Assembly: GCA_026018925.1 (NCBI GenBank) | Contig: JAKSZU010000210.1 | Coordinates: forward strand, 186,001 to 250,000 | Direction: 5' to 3' | Source of the DNA: Tupaia tana | Taxonomy: Eukaryota; Chordata; Mammalia; Scandentia; Tupaiidae | DNA: 64,000 nucleotides | Shown: positions 49,264 through 62,800 of the stretch, piece by piece | Layout of the letters: each line of letters begins with the position of its first letter | Position numbering within the stretch: the stretch's first letter is position 1 | The notes under the pieces: generated by a model | The model's input: only the letters and a program-made list of their open reading frames with translations | What the model was told of the DNA's origin: nothing | The model's database searches: none | Translations under genes and position numbers: made by a program

Positions 49264-52200
49264 ATGAGTAGAAGATCTTCATTTCGCCTGTGCCCTGAAA
49301 TATCTTGTTCCCAGTATCCATGTGGAATCTTCTCAGAGAATGGCTCAACTCTCCTGCCTGGGAGAAAGGAGCAGAAGGGCTTATTAACAAAACAAAAGAT
49401 GGAGCTGAGAGCCAGAGAGAAATTCTACCTTTAAAAAAATCGTAAAAATGAAAAATTACCAAAAAACATGAGGAGACAGGAGCAGAGAGAGTCAGAGATC
49501 TCAGAGACACAGAGACAGGGATAGAAGGACAGAGGGGCTCCCTACCACACTCGCTTTGCTTGCTGGAGGATGAATTATGAGTAGAAAATCTTCATTTCGC
49601 CTGTGCCCTGAAATATCTAGTTCCCAGTATCCATGTGGAAACTTCTCAGAGAATGGCTCAACTCTCCTGCCTGGGAGAAAGGACCAGAAGGGCTTATTAA
49701 CAAAACAAAAGATGAAGCAGAGAGTCAGAGAGAAATTCTACCTTTAAAAAATCGTAAAAAGGAAAAATTAACAAAAAAAATGTGGAGACAGGAGCAGAGA
49801 TAGACAGAGAGCTCAGAGACACAGAGACAAGGATAGAAGGCCAGAGGGGCTCCCTACCACACTAGCTTTGCTTGCTGGAGGCTGAATTATGAGTAGAAAA
49901 TCTTCATTTCGCCTGTGCCCTGAAATATCTAGTTCCCAGTATCCATGTGGAATCTTCTCAGAGAATGGCTCAACTCTCCTGCCTGGGAGAAAGGAGCAGA
50001 AGGGCTTATTAACAAAACAAAAGATGGAGCTGAGAGCCAGAGAGAAATTCTACCTTTAAAAAAATCGTAAAAAGGAAAAATTACCAAAAAAATTGAGGAG
50101 ACAGGAGCAGAGAGAGACATAGACCTCAGAGACACAGAGACAGGGATAGAAGGCCAGAGGGGCTCCCTACCACACTAGCTTTGCTTGCTGGAGGCTGAAT
50201 TATGAGTAGAAAATCTTCATTTCGCCTGTGCCCTGAAATATCTAGTTCCCAGTATCCATGTGGAATCTTCTCAGAGAATGGCTCAACTCTCCTGCATGGG
50301 AGAAAGGAGCAGAAGGGCTTATTAACAAAACAAAAGATGGAGCTGAGAGCCAGAGAGAAATTCTACTTTTAAAAAAAATCTTAAAAAGGAAAAATTAACA
50401 AATAAAATGAGGAGACAGGAGCAGAGAGAGACAGAGACCTCAGAGACACAGAGACAGGAATAGAAGGCCAGAGGGGCTCCCTACCACACTAGCTTTGCAT
50501 GCTGGAGGCTGAATTATGAGTAGAAAATCTTCATTTCGCCTGTGCCCTGAAATATCTAGTTCCCAGTATCCATGTGGAATCTTCTCAGAGAATGGCTCAA
50601 CTCTCCTGCCTGGGAGAAAGAAGCAGAAGGGCTTATTAACAAAACAAATGATGGAGATGAGAGCCAGAGAGAAATTCTACCTTTAAAAAAATCGTAAAAC
50701 GGAAAAATTACCAAAAAAATTGAGGAGACAGGAGCAGAGAGAGACAGAGACCTCAGAGACACAGAGACAGGGATAGAGGGCCAGAGTGGCTCCCTACCAC
50801 ACTAGCTTTGCTTGCTGGAGGCTGAATTATGAGTAGAAAATCTTCATTTCGCCTGTGCCCTGAAATATTTAGTTCCCAGTATCCATGAGGAATCTTCTCA
50901 GAGAATGGCTCAACTCTCCTGCCTGGGAGAAAGGAGCAGAAGGGCTTATTAACAAAACGAAAGATGGAGCTGAGAGCCAGAGAGAAATTCTACCTTTAAA
51001 AAAATCGTAAAAAGGAAAAATTACCCAAAAAAATGAGGAGACAGGAGCAGAGAGAGACAGAGACCTCAGAGAAACAGAGACAGGGATAGAAGGCCAGAGG
51101 GGCTCCCTACCACACTAGATTTGCTTGCTGGAGGCTGAATTATGAGTAGAAAATCTTCATGTCGCCTGTGCCCTGAAATATCTAGTTCCCAGTATCCATG
51201 TGGAATCTTCTCAGAGAATGGCTCAACTCTCCTGCCTGGGAGAAAGGAGCAGAAGGGCTTATTAACAAAACAAAAGATGGAGCTGAGAGCCAGAGAGAAA
51301 TTCTACCTTTAAAAAAATCGTAAAAAGAAAAAATTACCAAAAAAAATATGAGGAGACCGGAACAGAGAGAGACTGAAACCTCAGAGACACAGAGACTGGG
51401 ATAGAAGGCCAGAGGGGCTCCCTACCACACTAGCTTTGCTTGCTGGAGCCTGAATTATGAGTAGAAAATCTTCATTTCGCCTGTGCCCTGAAATATCTAG
51501 TTCCCAGTATCCATGTGGAATCTTCTCAGAGAATGGCTCAACTCTCCTGCCTGGGAGAAAGGAGCAGAAGGGCTTATTAACAAAACGAAAGATGGAGCTG
51601 AGAGCCAGAGTGAAATTCTATCTTTAAAAAAATCGTAAAAAGGAAAAATTACCAAAAAAAAGAGGAGAAATAGCAGAGAGAGACAGAGACCTCAGAGACA
51701 CAGAGACAGGGATAGAGGGCCAGAGGGACTCCCTACCACACTAGCTTTGCTTGCTGGAGGCTGAATTATGAGTAGAAAATCTTCATTTCGCCTGTGCCCT
51801 GAAATATCAAGTTCCCAGTATCCATGTGGAATCTTCTCAGAGAATGGCTCAACTCTCCTGCCTGGGAGAAAGGAGCAGAAGGGCTTATTAACAAATCAAA
51901 AGATGGAGCAGAGAGTCAGAGACAAATTCTACCTTTAAAAAATCATAAAAAGGAAAAATTAACAAAAAAATGAGGAGACAGGAGCAGAGAGAGACAGAGA
52001 ACTCAGAGACACACAGACAAGGATAGAAGGCCAGAGGGGCTCCCTACCACACTAGCTTTGCTTGCTGGAGGCTGAATTATGAGTAGAAAATCTTCGTTTC
52101 TCCTGTGCCCTGAAATATCTTGTTCCCATTATCCATGTGGAATCTTCTTAGAGAATGGCTCAACTCTCCTGCCTGGGAGAAAGGAGCAGAAGGGCTTATT

Positions 52201-54266
52201 AACAAAACGAAAGATGGAGCTGAGAGCCAGAGAGAAATTCTACCTTTAAAAAAATCGAAAAAAGGAAAAATTACCAAAAAAAATGAGGGGAAATGAGCAC
52301 AGTGAGACAGAGACCTCAGAGACACAGAGACAGGGATAGAGGGCCAGAGGTACTCCCTACCACACTAGCTTTGCTTGCTGGAGGCTGAATTATGAGTAGA
52401 AAATCTTCATTTCGCCTGTGCCCTGAAATATCAAGTTCCCGGTATCCATGTGGAATCTTCTCAGAGAATGGCTCAACTCTCCTGCCTGGGAGAAAGGAGC
52501 AGAAGGGCTTATTAACAAAACAAAAGATGGAACAGAGAGTCAGAGAGAAATTCTACCTTTAAAAAATCGTAAAAAGGAAAAATTAACAAAAAAAAATGAG
52601 GAGACAAGAGCAGAGAGAGACAGAGACCTCAGAGACACAGAGACAAGGATAGAAGGCCAGAGGGGCTCCCTACCACACTAGCTTTGCTTGCTGGAGGCTG
52701 AATTATGAGTAGAAAATCTTCATTTCGCCTGTGCCCTGAAATATCTAGTTCCCAGTATCCATGTGGAATCTTCTCAGAGAATGGCTCAACTCTCCTGCCT
52801 GGGAGAAAGGAGCAGAAGGGCTTATTAACAAAACAAAAGATGGAGTTGAGAGCCAGAGAGAAATTATACATTTAAAAAAATCGTAAAAAGGAAAAATTAC
52901 CAAAAAAAATGAGGAGACAGGAGCAGAGAGAGACAGATTCCTCAGAGACACAGAGACAGGGATAGAAGGCCAGAGGGGCTCCCTACCACACTAGCTTTGC
53001 TTGCTGGAGGCTGAATTATGAGTAGAAAATTTTCATTTCGCCTGTGCCCTGAAATATCTTGTTCCCAGTATCCATGTGGAATCTTCTCAAAGAATGGCTC
53101 AACTCTCCTGCATGGGAGAAAGGAGCAGAAGGGCTTATTAACAAAACAAAAGATGGAGCTGAGAGCCAGAGAGAAATTCTACCTTTAAAAAAATCGTAAA
53201 AAGGAAAAATTACCCAAAAAAAATGAGGAGACAGGAGCAGAGAGAGACAGAGACTTCAGAGACACAGAGACAGGGATAGAAGGCCAGAGGGGCTCCCTAC
53301 CACACGAGCTTTGCTTGCTGGAGTCTGAATTATGAGTAGAAAATCTTCATTTCGCCTGTGCCATGAAATATCTAGTTCCCAGTATCCATGTGGAATCTTC
53401 TCAGAGAATGGCTCAACTCTCCTGCCTGGGAGAAAGGAGCAGAAGGGCTTATTAACAAAACGAAAGATGGAGCTGAGAGCCAGAGAGAAATTCTACCTTA
53501 AAAAAATCGTAAAAAGGAAAAATTACCAAAAAAAGAGAAGAAATAGCAGAGAGAGACAGAGACCTCAGAGACACAGAGACAGGGATAGAGGGCCAGAGGG
53601 ACTCCCTACCACACTAGCTTTGCTTGCTGGAGGCTGAATTATGAGTAGAAAATCTTCATTTCGCCTGTGCCCTGAAATATCTAGTTCCCAGTATCCATGT
53701 GGAATCTTCTCAGAGAATGGCTCAACTCTCCTGCCTGGGAGAAAGGAGCAGAAGGGCTTATTAACAAAACAAAAGATGGAGCTGAGAGCCAGAGAGAAAT
53801 TCTACCTTTAAAAAAATCGTAAAAAGGAAAAATTACCAAAAAAAATGAGAAGACAGGAGCAGAGAGAGACAGAGACCTCAGAGACACAGAGACAGGGATA
53901 GAAGGCCAGAGGGGCTCCCTACCACACGAGCTTTGCTTGCTGGAGGCTGAATTATGAGTAGAAAATCTTCATTTCGCCTGTGCCCAGAAATATCGAGTTC
54001 CCAGTATCCATGTGGAATCTTCTCAGAGAATGGCTCAACTCTCCTTCCTGGGAGAAAGGAGCAGAAGGGCTTATTAACAAAACAAAAGATGGAGCTGAGA
54101 GCCAGAGAGAAATTCTACCTTTAAAAAAATTCTTAAAAAGGAAAAATTACCAAAAAAAATGAGGAGACAGGAGCAGAGAGAGACATAGACCTCAGAGACA
54201 CAGAGACAGGGATAGAAGGCCAGAGGGCTCCCTACCACACTAGCTTTGCTTGCTGGAGGCTGAATT
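49264..54266. repeat. Right HOR unit C, 16 monomers, 5003 bp
   Basis: Starts are s1 49264, s2 49577, s3 49889, s6 50202, s7 50516, s8 50829, s9/s10 fusion 51142, s11 51457, s12 51768, s13 52079, s14 52392, s15 52705, s16 53018, s17 53332, s18' 53641 and s20' 53954. It is unit B without s4 and s5. Its s17 (53332-53640, 309 bp) is shorter through loss of A residues in the A-tract block. Confidence 0.88.
51142..51456. repeat. s9/s10 fusion monomer (unit C)
   Basis: It has the same marks and switch interval as the fusion at 46139. Since units B and C also share the s18'-s20' tail, they most likely descend from one another or from a common fused unit. Confidence 0.86.
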
Positions 54267-57200
54267 ATGAGTAGAAGATCTTCATTTCGCCTGTGCCCTG
54301 AAATATCTTGTTCCCAGTATCCATGTGGAATCTTCTCAGAGAATGGCTCAACTCTCCTGCCTGGGAGAAAGGAGCAGAAGGGCTTATTAACAAAACAAAA
54401 GATGGAGCTGAGAGCCAGAGAGAAATTCTACCTTTAAAAAAATCGTAAAAATGAAAAATTACCAAAAAACATGAGGAGACAGGAGCAGAGAGAGTCAGAG
54501 ATCTCAGAGACACAGAGACAGGGATAGAAGGACAGAGGGGCTCCCTACCACACTCGCTTTGCTTGCTGGAGGATGAATTATGAGTAGAAAATCTTCATTT
54601 CGCCTGTGCCCTGAAATATCTAGTTCCCAGTATCCATGTGGAAACTTCTCAGAGAATGGCTCAACTCTCCTGCCTGGGAGAAAGGACCAGAAGGGCTTAT
54701 TAACAAAACAAAAGATGAAGCAGAGAGTCAGAGAGAAATTCTACCTTTAAAAAATCGTAAAAAGGAAAAATTAACAAAAAAAATGTGGAGACAGGAGCAG
54801 AGATAGACAGAGAGCTCAGAGACACAGAGACAAGGATAGAAGGCCAGAGGGGCTCCCTACCACACTAGCTTTGCTTGCTGGAGGCTGAATTATGAGTAGA
54901 AAATCTTCATTTCGCCTGTGCCCTGAAATATCTAGTTCCCAGTATCCATGTGGAATCTTCTCAGAGAATGGCTCAACTCTCCTGCCTGGGAGAAAGGAGC
55001 AGAAGGGCTTATTAACAAAACAAAAGATGGAGCTGAGAGCCAGAGAGAAATTCTACCTTTAAAAAAATCGTAAAAAGGAAAAATTACCAAAAAAATTGAG
55101 GAGACAGGAGCAGAGAGAGACATAGACCTCAGAGACACAGAGACAGGGATAGAAGGCCAGAGGGGCTCCCTACCACACTAGCTTTGCTTGCTGGAGGCTG
55201 AATTATGAGTAGAAAATCTTCATTTCGCCTGTGCCCTGAAATATCTAGTTCCCAGTATCCATGTGGAATCTTCTCAGAGAATGGCTCAACTCTCCTGCAT
55301 GGGAGAAAGGAGCAGAAGGGCTTATTAACAAAACAAAAGATGGAGCTGAGAGCCAGAGAGAAATTCTACTTTTAAAAAAAATCTTAAAAAGGAAAAATTA
55401 ACAAATAAAATGAGGAGACAGGAGCAGAGAGAGACAGAGACCTCAGAGACACAGAGACAGGAATAGAAGGCCAGAGGGGCTCCCTACCACACTAGCTTTG
55501 CATGCTGGAGGCTGAATTATGAGTAGAAAATCTTCATTTCGCCTGTGCCCTGAAATATCTAGTTCCCAGTATCCATGTGGAATCTTCTCAGAGAATGGCT
55601 CAACTCTCCTGCCTGGGAGAAAGAAGCAGAAGGGCTTATTAACAAAACAAATGATGGAGATGAGAGCCAGAGAGAAATTCTACCTTTAAAAAAATCGTAA
55701 AACGGAAAAATTACCAAAAAAATTGAGGAGACAGGAGCAGAGAGAGACAGAGACACAGAGACAGGGATAGAGGGCCAGAGTGGCTCCCTACCACACTAGC
55801 TTTGCTTGCTGGAGGCTGAATTATGAGTAGAAAATCTTCATTTCGCCTGTGCCCTGAAATATTTAGTTCCCAGTATCCATGAGGAATCTTCTCAGAGAAT
55901 GGCTCAACTCTCCTGCCTGGGAGAAAGGAGCAGAAGGGCTTATTAACAAAACGAAAGATGGAGCTGAGAGCCAGAGAGAAATTCTACCTTTAAAAAAATC
56001 GTAAAAAGGAAAAATTACCCAAAAAAATGAGGAGACAGGAGCAGAGAGAGACAGAGACCTCAGAGAAACAGAGACAGGGATAGAAGGCCAGAGGGGCTCC
56101 CTACCACACTAGATTTGCTTGCTGGAGGCTGAATTATGAGTAGAAAATCTTCATGTCGCCTGTGCCCTGAAATATCTAGTTCCCAGTATCCATGTGGAAT
56201 CTTCTCAGAGAATGGCTCAACTCTCCTGCATGGGAGAAAGGAGCAGAAGGGCTTATTAACAAAACAAAAGATGGAGCTGAGAGCCAGAGAGAAATTCTAC
56301 CTTTTAAAAAAATCGTAATAAGGAAAAATTACCGAAAAAAATGAGGAGACAGCAGCAGAGAGAGACAGAGACCTCAGAGACACAGAGACAGGGATAGAAC
56401 GCCAGAGGGGCTCCCTACCACACTAGCTTTGCTTGCTGGAGGCTGAATTATGAGTAGAAAATCTTCATTTCTCTTGTGCCCTGAAATATCTAGTTCCCAG
56501 TATCCATGTGGAATCTTCTCAGAGAATGGCTCAACTCTCCTGCCTGGGAGAAAGGAGCAGAAGGGCTTATTAACAAAACAAAAGATGGAGCTGAGAGCCA
56601 GAGAGAAATTCTACCTTTAAAAAAATCGTAAAAAGAAAAAATTACCAAAAAAAATATGAGGAGACCGGAACAGAGAGAGACTGAAACCTCAGAGACACAG
56701 AGACTGGGATAGAAGGCCAGAGGGGCTCCCTACCACACTAGCTTTGCTTGCTGGAGCCTGAATTATGAGTAGAAAATCTTCATTTGGCCTGTGCCCTGAA
56801 ATATCTAGTTCCCAGTATCCATGTGGAATCTTCTCAGAGAATGGCTCAACTCTCCTGCCTGGGAGAAAGGAGCAGAATGGCTTATTAACAAAACGAAAGA
56901 TGGAGCTGAGAGCCAGAGTGAAATTCTATCTTTAAAAAAATCGTAAAAAGGAAAAATTACCAAAAAAAAGAGGAGAAATAGCAGAGAGAGACAGAGACCT
57001 CAGAGACACAGAGACAGGGATAGAGGGCCAGAGGGACTCCCTACCACACTAGCTTTGCTTGCTGGAGGCTGAATTATGAGTAGAAAATCTTCATTTCGCC
57101 TGTGCCCTGAAATATCAAGTTCCCAGTATCCATGTGGAATCTTCTCAGAGAATGGCTCAACTCTCCTGCCTGGGAGAAAGGAGCAGAAGGGCTTATTAAC

Positions 57201-59887
57201 AAATCAAAAGATGGAGCAGAGAGTCAGAGACAAATTCTACCTTTAAAAAATCATAAAAAGGAAAAATTAACAAAAAAATGAGGAGACAGGAGCAGAGAGA
57301 GACAGAGAACTCAGAGACACACAGACAAGGATAGAAGGCCAGAGGGGCTCCCTACCACACTAGCTTTGCTTGCTGGAGGCTGAATTATGAGTAGAAAATC
57401 TTCGTTTCTCCTGTGCCCTGAAATATCTTGTTCCCATTATCCATGTGGAATCTTCTTAGAGAATGGCTCAACTCTCCTGCCTGGGAGAAAGGAGCAGAAG
57501 GGCTTATTAACAAAACGAAAGATGGAGCTGAGAGCCAGAGAGAAATTCTACCTTTAAAAAAATCGAAAAAAGGAAAAATTACCAAAAAAAATGAGGGGAA
57601 ATGAGCACAGTGAGACAGAGACCTCAGAGACACAGAGACAGGGATAGAGGGCCAGAGGTACTCCCTACCACACTAGCTTTGCTTGCTGGAGGCTGAATTA
57701 TGAGTAGAAAATCTTCATTTCGCCTGTGCCCTGAAATATCAAGTTCCCGGTATCCATGTGGAATCTTCTCAGAGAATGGCTCAACTCTCCTGCCTGGGAG
57801 AAAGGAGCAGAAGGGCTTATTAACAAAACAAAAGATGGAACAGAGAGTCAGAGAGAAATTCTACCTTTAAAAAATCGTAAAAAGGAAAAATTAACAAAAA
57901 AAATGAGGAGACAAGAGCAGAGAGAGACAGAGACCTCAGAGACACAGAGACAAGGATAGAAGGCCAGAGGGGCTCCCTACCACACTAGCTTTGCTTGCTG
58001 GAGGCTGAATTATGAGTAGAAAATCTTCATTTCGCCTGTGCCCTGAAATATCTAGTTCCCAGTATCCATGTGGAATCTTCTCAGAGAATGGCTCAACTCT
58101 CCGCCTGGGAGAAAGGAGCAGAAGGGCTTATTAACAAAACAAAAGATGGAGTTGAGAGCCAGAGAGAAATTATACATTTAAAAAAATCGTAAAAAGGAAA
58201 AATTACCAAAAAAAATGAGGAGACAGGAGCAGAGAGAGACAGATTCCTCAGAGACACAGAGACAGGGATAGAAGGCCAGAGGGGCTCCCTACCACACTAG
58301 CTTTGCTTGCTGGAGGCTGAATTATGAGTAGAAAATTTTCATTTCGCCTGTGCCCTGAAATATCTTGTTCCCAGTATCCATGTGGAATCTTCTCAAAGAA
58401 TGGCTCAACTCTCCTGCATGGGAGAAAGGAGCAGAAGGGCTTATTAACAAAACAAAAGATGGAGCTGAGAGCCAGAGAGAAATTCTACCTTTAAAAAAAT
58501 CGTAAAAAGGAAAAATTACCCAAAAAAATGAGGAGACAGGAGCAGAGAGAGACAGAGACTTCAGAGACACAGAGACAGGGATAGAAGGCCAGAGGGGCTC
58601 CCTACCACACGAGCTTTGCTTGCTGGAGTCTGAATTATGAGTAGAAAATCTTCATTTCGCCTGTGCCATGAAATATCTAGTTCCCAGTATCCATGTGGAA
58701 TCTTCTCAGAGAATGGCTCAACTCTCCTGCCTGGGAGAAAGGAGCAGAAGTGCTTATTAACAAAACGAAAGATGGAGCTGAGAGCCAGAGAGAAATTCTA
58801 CCTTTAAAAAAATCGTAAAAAGGAAAAATTACCAAAAAAAAGAGAAGAAATAGCAGAGAGAGACAGAGACCTCAGAGACACAGAGACAGGGATAGAGGGC
58901 CAGAGGGACTCCCTACCACACTAGCTTTGCTTGCTGGAGGCTGAATTATGAGTAGAAAATCTTCATTTCGCCTGTGCCCTGAAATATCAAGTTCCCAGTA
59001 TCCATGTGGAATCTTCTCAGAGAATGGTTCAACTCTCCTGCCTGGGAGAAAGGAGCAGAAGGGCTTATTAACAAAACGAAAGATGGAGCTGAGAGCCAGA
59101 GAGAAATTCTAACTTTAAAAAAATCGAAAAAAGGAAAAATTTCCAAAAAAAATGAGGGGAAATGAGCAGAGTGAGACAGAGACCTCAGAGACACAGAGAC
59201 AGGGATAGAGGGCCAGAGGGACTCCCTACCACACTAGCTTTGCTTGCTGGAGGCTGAATTATGAGTAGAAAATCTTCATTTCGCCTGTGCCCTGAAATAT
59301 CAAGTTCCCGGTATCCATGTGGAATCTTCTCAGAGAATGGCTCAACTCTCCTGCTTGGGAGAAAGGAGCAGAAGGGCTTATTAACAAAACAAAAGATGGA
59401 ACAGAGAGTCAGAGAGAAATTCTACCTTTAAAAAATCGTAAAAAGGAAAAATTAACAATAAAAAATGAGGAGACAGGAGCAGAGAGAGACAGAGACCTCA
59501 GAGACACAGAGACAAGGATAGAAGGCCAGAGGGGCTCCCTACCACACTAGCTTTGCTTGCTGGAGGCTGAATTATGAGTAGAAAATCTTCATTTCGCCTG
59601 TGCCCTGAAATATCTAGTTCCCAGTATCCATGTGGAATCTTCTCAGAGAATGGCTCAACTCTCCTGCCTGGGAGAAAGGAGCAGAAGGGCTTATTAACAA
59701 AACAAAAGATGGAGCTGAGAGCCAGAGAGAAATTCTACCTTTAAAAAAATTCTTAAAAAGGAAAAATTACCAAAAAAAATGAGGAGACAGGAGCAGAGAG
59801 AGACATAGACCTCAGAGACACAGAGACAGGGATAGAAGGCCAGAGGGGCTCCCTACCACACTAGCTTTGCTTGCTGGAGGCTGAATT
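54267..59887. repeat. Right HOR unit D, 18 monomers, 5621 bp
   Basis: Starts are s1 54267, s2 54580, s3 54892, s6 55205, s7 55519, s8 55823, s9 56136, s10 56450, s11 56765, s12 57076, s13 57387, s14 57700, s15 58012, s16 58324, s17 58637, s18 58948, s19 59261 and s20 59574. It lacks only s4 and s5. It is the sole unit here with the full s13-to-s20 run. A T is missing in s15 (ctctccgcctggg near 58100). Confidence 0.88.
55519..55822. repeat. Shortest monomer (304 bp): s7 with a 9 bp deletion
   Basis: Near 55750 the sequence reads gacagagacacagagac where other copies have gacagagacctcagagac followed by acagagac. Nine bases are gone from the purine-rich block, between short direct repeats of the cagaga type. 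This is the classic outcome of replication slippage. Confidence 0.85.
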
Positions 59888-62800
59888 ATGAGTAGAAGAT
59901 CTTCATTTCGCCTGTGCCCTGAAATATCTTGTTCCCAGTATCCATGTGGAATCTTCTCAGAGAATGGCTCAACTCTCCTGCCTGGGAGAAAGGAGCAGAA
60001 GGGCTTATTAACAAAACAAAAGATGGAGCTGAGAGCCAGAGAGAAATTCTACCTTTAAAAAAATCGTAAAAATGAAAAATTACCAAAAAACATGAGGAGA
60101 CAGGAGCAGAGAGAGTCAGAGATCTCAGAGACACAGAGACAGGGATAGAAGGACAGAGGGGCTCCCTACCACACTCGCTTTGCTTGCTGGAGGATGAATT
60201 ATGAGTAGAAAATCTTCATTTCGCCTGTGCCCTGAAATATCTAGTTCCCAGTATCCATGTGGAAACTTCTCAGAGAATGGCTCAACTCTCCTGCCTGGGA
60301 GAAAGGACCAGAAGGGCTTATTAACAAAACAAAAGATGAAGCAGAGAGTCAGAGAGAAATTCTACCTTTAAAAAATCGTAAAAAGGAAAAATTAACAAAA
60401 AAAATGTGGAGACAGGAGCAGAGATAGACAGAGAGCTCAGAGACACAGAGACAAGGATAGAAGGCCAGAGGGGCTCCCTACCACACTAGCTTTGCTTGCT
60501 GGAGGCTGAATTATGAGTAGAAAATCTTCATTTCGCCTGTGCCCTGAAATATCTAGTTCCCAGTATCCATGTGGAATCTTCTCAGAGAATGGCTCAACTC
60601 TCCTGCCTGGGAGAAAGGAGCAGAAGGGCTTATTAACAAAACAAAAGATGGAGCTGAGAGCCAGAGAGAAATTCTACCTTTAAAAAAATCGTAAAAAGGA
60701 AAAATTACCAAAAAAATTGAGGAGACAGGAGCAGAGAGAGACATAGACCTCAGAGACACAGAGACAGGGATAGAAGGCCAGAGGGGCTCCCTACCACACG
60801 AGCTTTGCTTGCTGGAGTCTGAATTATGAGTAGAAAATCTTCATTTCGCCTGTGCCCTGAAATATCTAGTTCCCAGTATCCATGTGGAATCTTCTCAGAG
60901 AATGGCTCAACTCTCCTGCATGGGAGAAAGGAGCAGAAGGGCTTATTGACAAAACAAAAGATGGAGCTGAGAGCCAGAGAGAAAATCTACCTTTAAAAAA
61001 ATTCGTAAAAAGGAAAAATTACCGAAAAAAATGAGGAGACAGGAGCAGAGAGAGACAGAGACCTCAGAGACACAGAGACAGTGATAGAAGGCCAGAGGGG
61101 CTCCCTACCACACTAGCTTTGCTTGCTGGAGGCTGAATTATTAGTAGAAAATCTTCATTTCGCCTGTGCCATGAAATATCTGGTTCCCTGTATCCATATG
61201 GAATCTTCTCAGAGAATGGCTCAACTCTCCTGCCTGGGAGAAAGGAGCAGAAGGGCTTATTAACAAAACAAAAGATGGAGGTGAGAGCAAGAGAGAAATT
61301 CTACCTTTAAAAAAATCGTAAAAATGAAAAATTACCAAAAAAAATGAGGAGACAGGAGCAGAGAGAGACAGAGACCTACGAGACACAGAGACAGGGATAG
61401 AAGGCCAGAGGGGCTCCCTACCACACTAGCTTTGCTTGCTGGAGGCTGAATTATGAGTAGAAAATCTTCATTTCGCCTGTGCCCTGAAATATCTAGTTCC
61501 CAGTATCCATGTGGAATCTTCTCAGAGAATGGCTCAACTCTCCTGCATGGGAGAAAGGAGCAGAAGGGCTTATTAACAAAACAAAAGATGGAGCTGAGAG
61601 CCAGAGAGAAATTCTACTTTTAAAAAAAATCTTAAAAAGGAAAAATTAACAAATAAAATGAGGAGACAGGAGCAGAGAGAGACAGAGACCTCAGAGACAC
61701 AGAGACAGGAATAGAAGGCCAGAGGGGCTCCCTACCACACTAGCTTTGCATGCTGGAGGCTGAATTATGAGTAGAAAATCTTCATTTCGCCTGTGCCCTG
61801 AAATATCTAGTTCCCAGTATCCATGTGGAATCTTCTCAGAGAATGGCTCAACTCTCCTGCCTGGGAGAAAGAAGCAGAAGGGCTTATTAACAAAACAAAT
61901 GATGGAGATGAGAGCCAGAGAGAAATTCTACCTTTAAAAAAATCGTAAAACGGAAAAATTACCAAAAAAATTGAGGAGACAGGAGCAGAGAGAGACAGAG
62001 ACCTCAGAGACACAGAGACAGGGATAGAGGGCCAGAGTGGCTCCCTACCACACTAGCTTTGCTTGCTGGAGGCTGAATTATGAGTAGAAAATCTTCATTT
62101 CGCCTGTGCCCTGAAATATTTAGTTCCCAGTATCCATGAGGAATCTTCTCAGAGAATGGCTCAACTCTCCTGCCTGGGAGAAAGGAGCAGAAGGGCTTAT
62201 TAACAAAACGAAAGATGGAGCTGAGAGCCAGAGAGAAATTCTACCTTTAAAAAAATCGTAAAAAGGAAAAATTACCCAAAAAAATGAGGAGACAGGAGCA
62301 GAGAGAGACAGAGACCTCAGAGAAACAGAGACAGGGATAGAAGGCCAGAGGGGCTCCCTACCACACTAGCTTTGCTTGCTGGAGGCTGAATTATGAGTAG
62401 AAAATCTTCATGTCGCCTGTGCCCTGAAATATCTAGTTCCCAGTATCCATGTGGAATCTTCTCAGAGAATGGCTCAACTCTCCTGCATGGGAGAAAGGAG
62501 CAGAAGGGCTTATTAACAAAACAAAAGATGGAGCTGAGAGCCAGAGAGAAATTCTACCTTTTAAAAAAATCGTAAAAAGGAAAAATTACCGAAAAAAATG
62601 AGGAGACAGCAGCAGAGAGAGACAGAGACCTCAGAGACACAGAGACAGGGATAGAACGCCAGAGGGGCTCCCTACCACACTAGCTTTGCTTGCTGGAGGC
62701 TGAATTATGAGTAGAAAATCTTCATTTCTCTTGTGCCCTGAGATATCTAGTTCCCAGTATCCATGTGGAATCTTCTCAGAGAATGGCTCAACTCTCCTGC

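Noticed and set aside
53332-53637. Protein-coding genes (open frames of 60-101 codons throughout the array)
   Set aside because: They repeat with the monomer and sit on both strands over the same bases. They start and stop at subtype-specific single-base changes and cannot continue across a 313 bp period. No signal peptide, domain or known family is visible.
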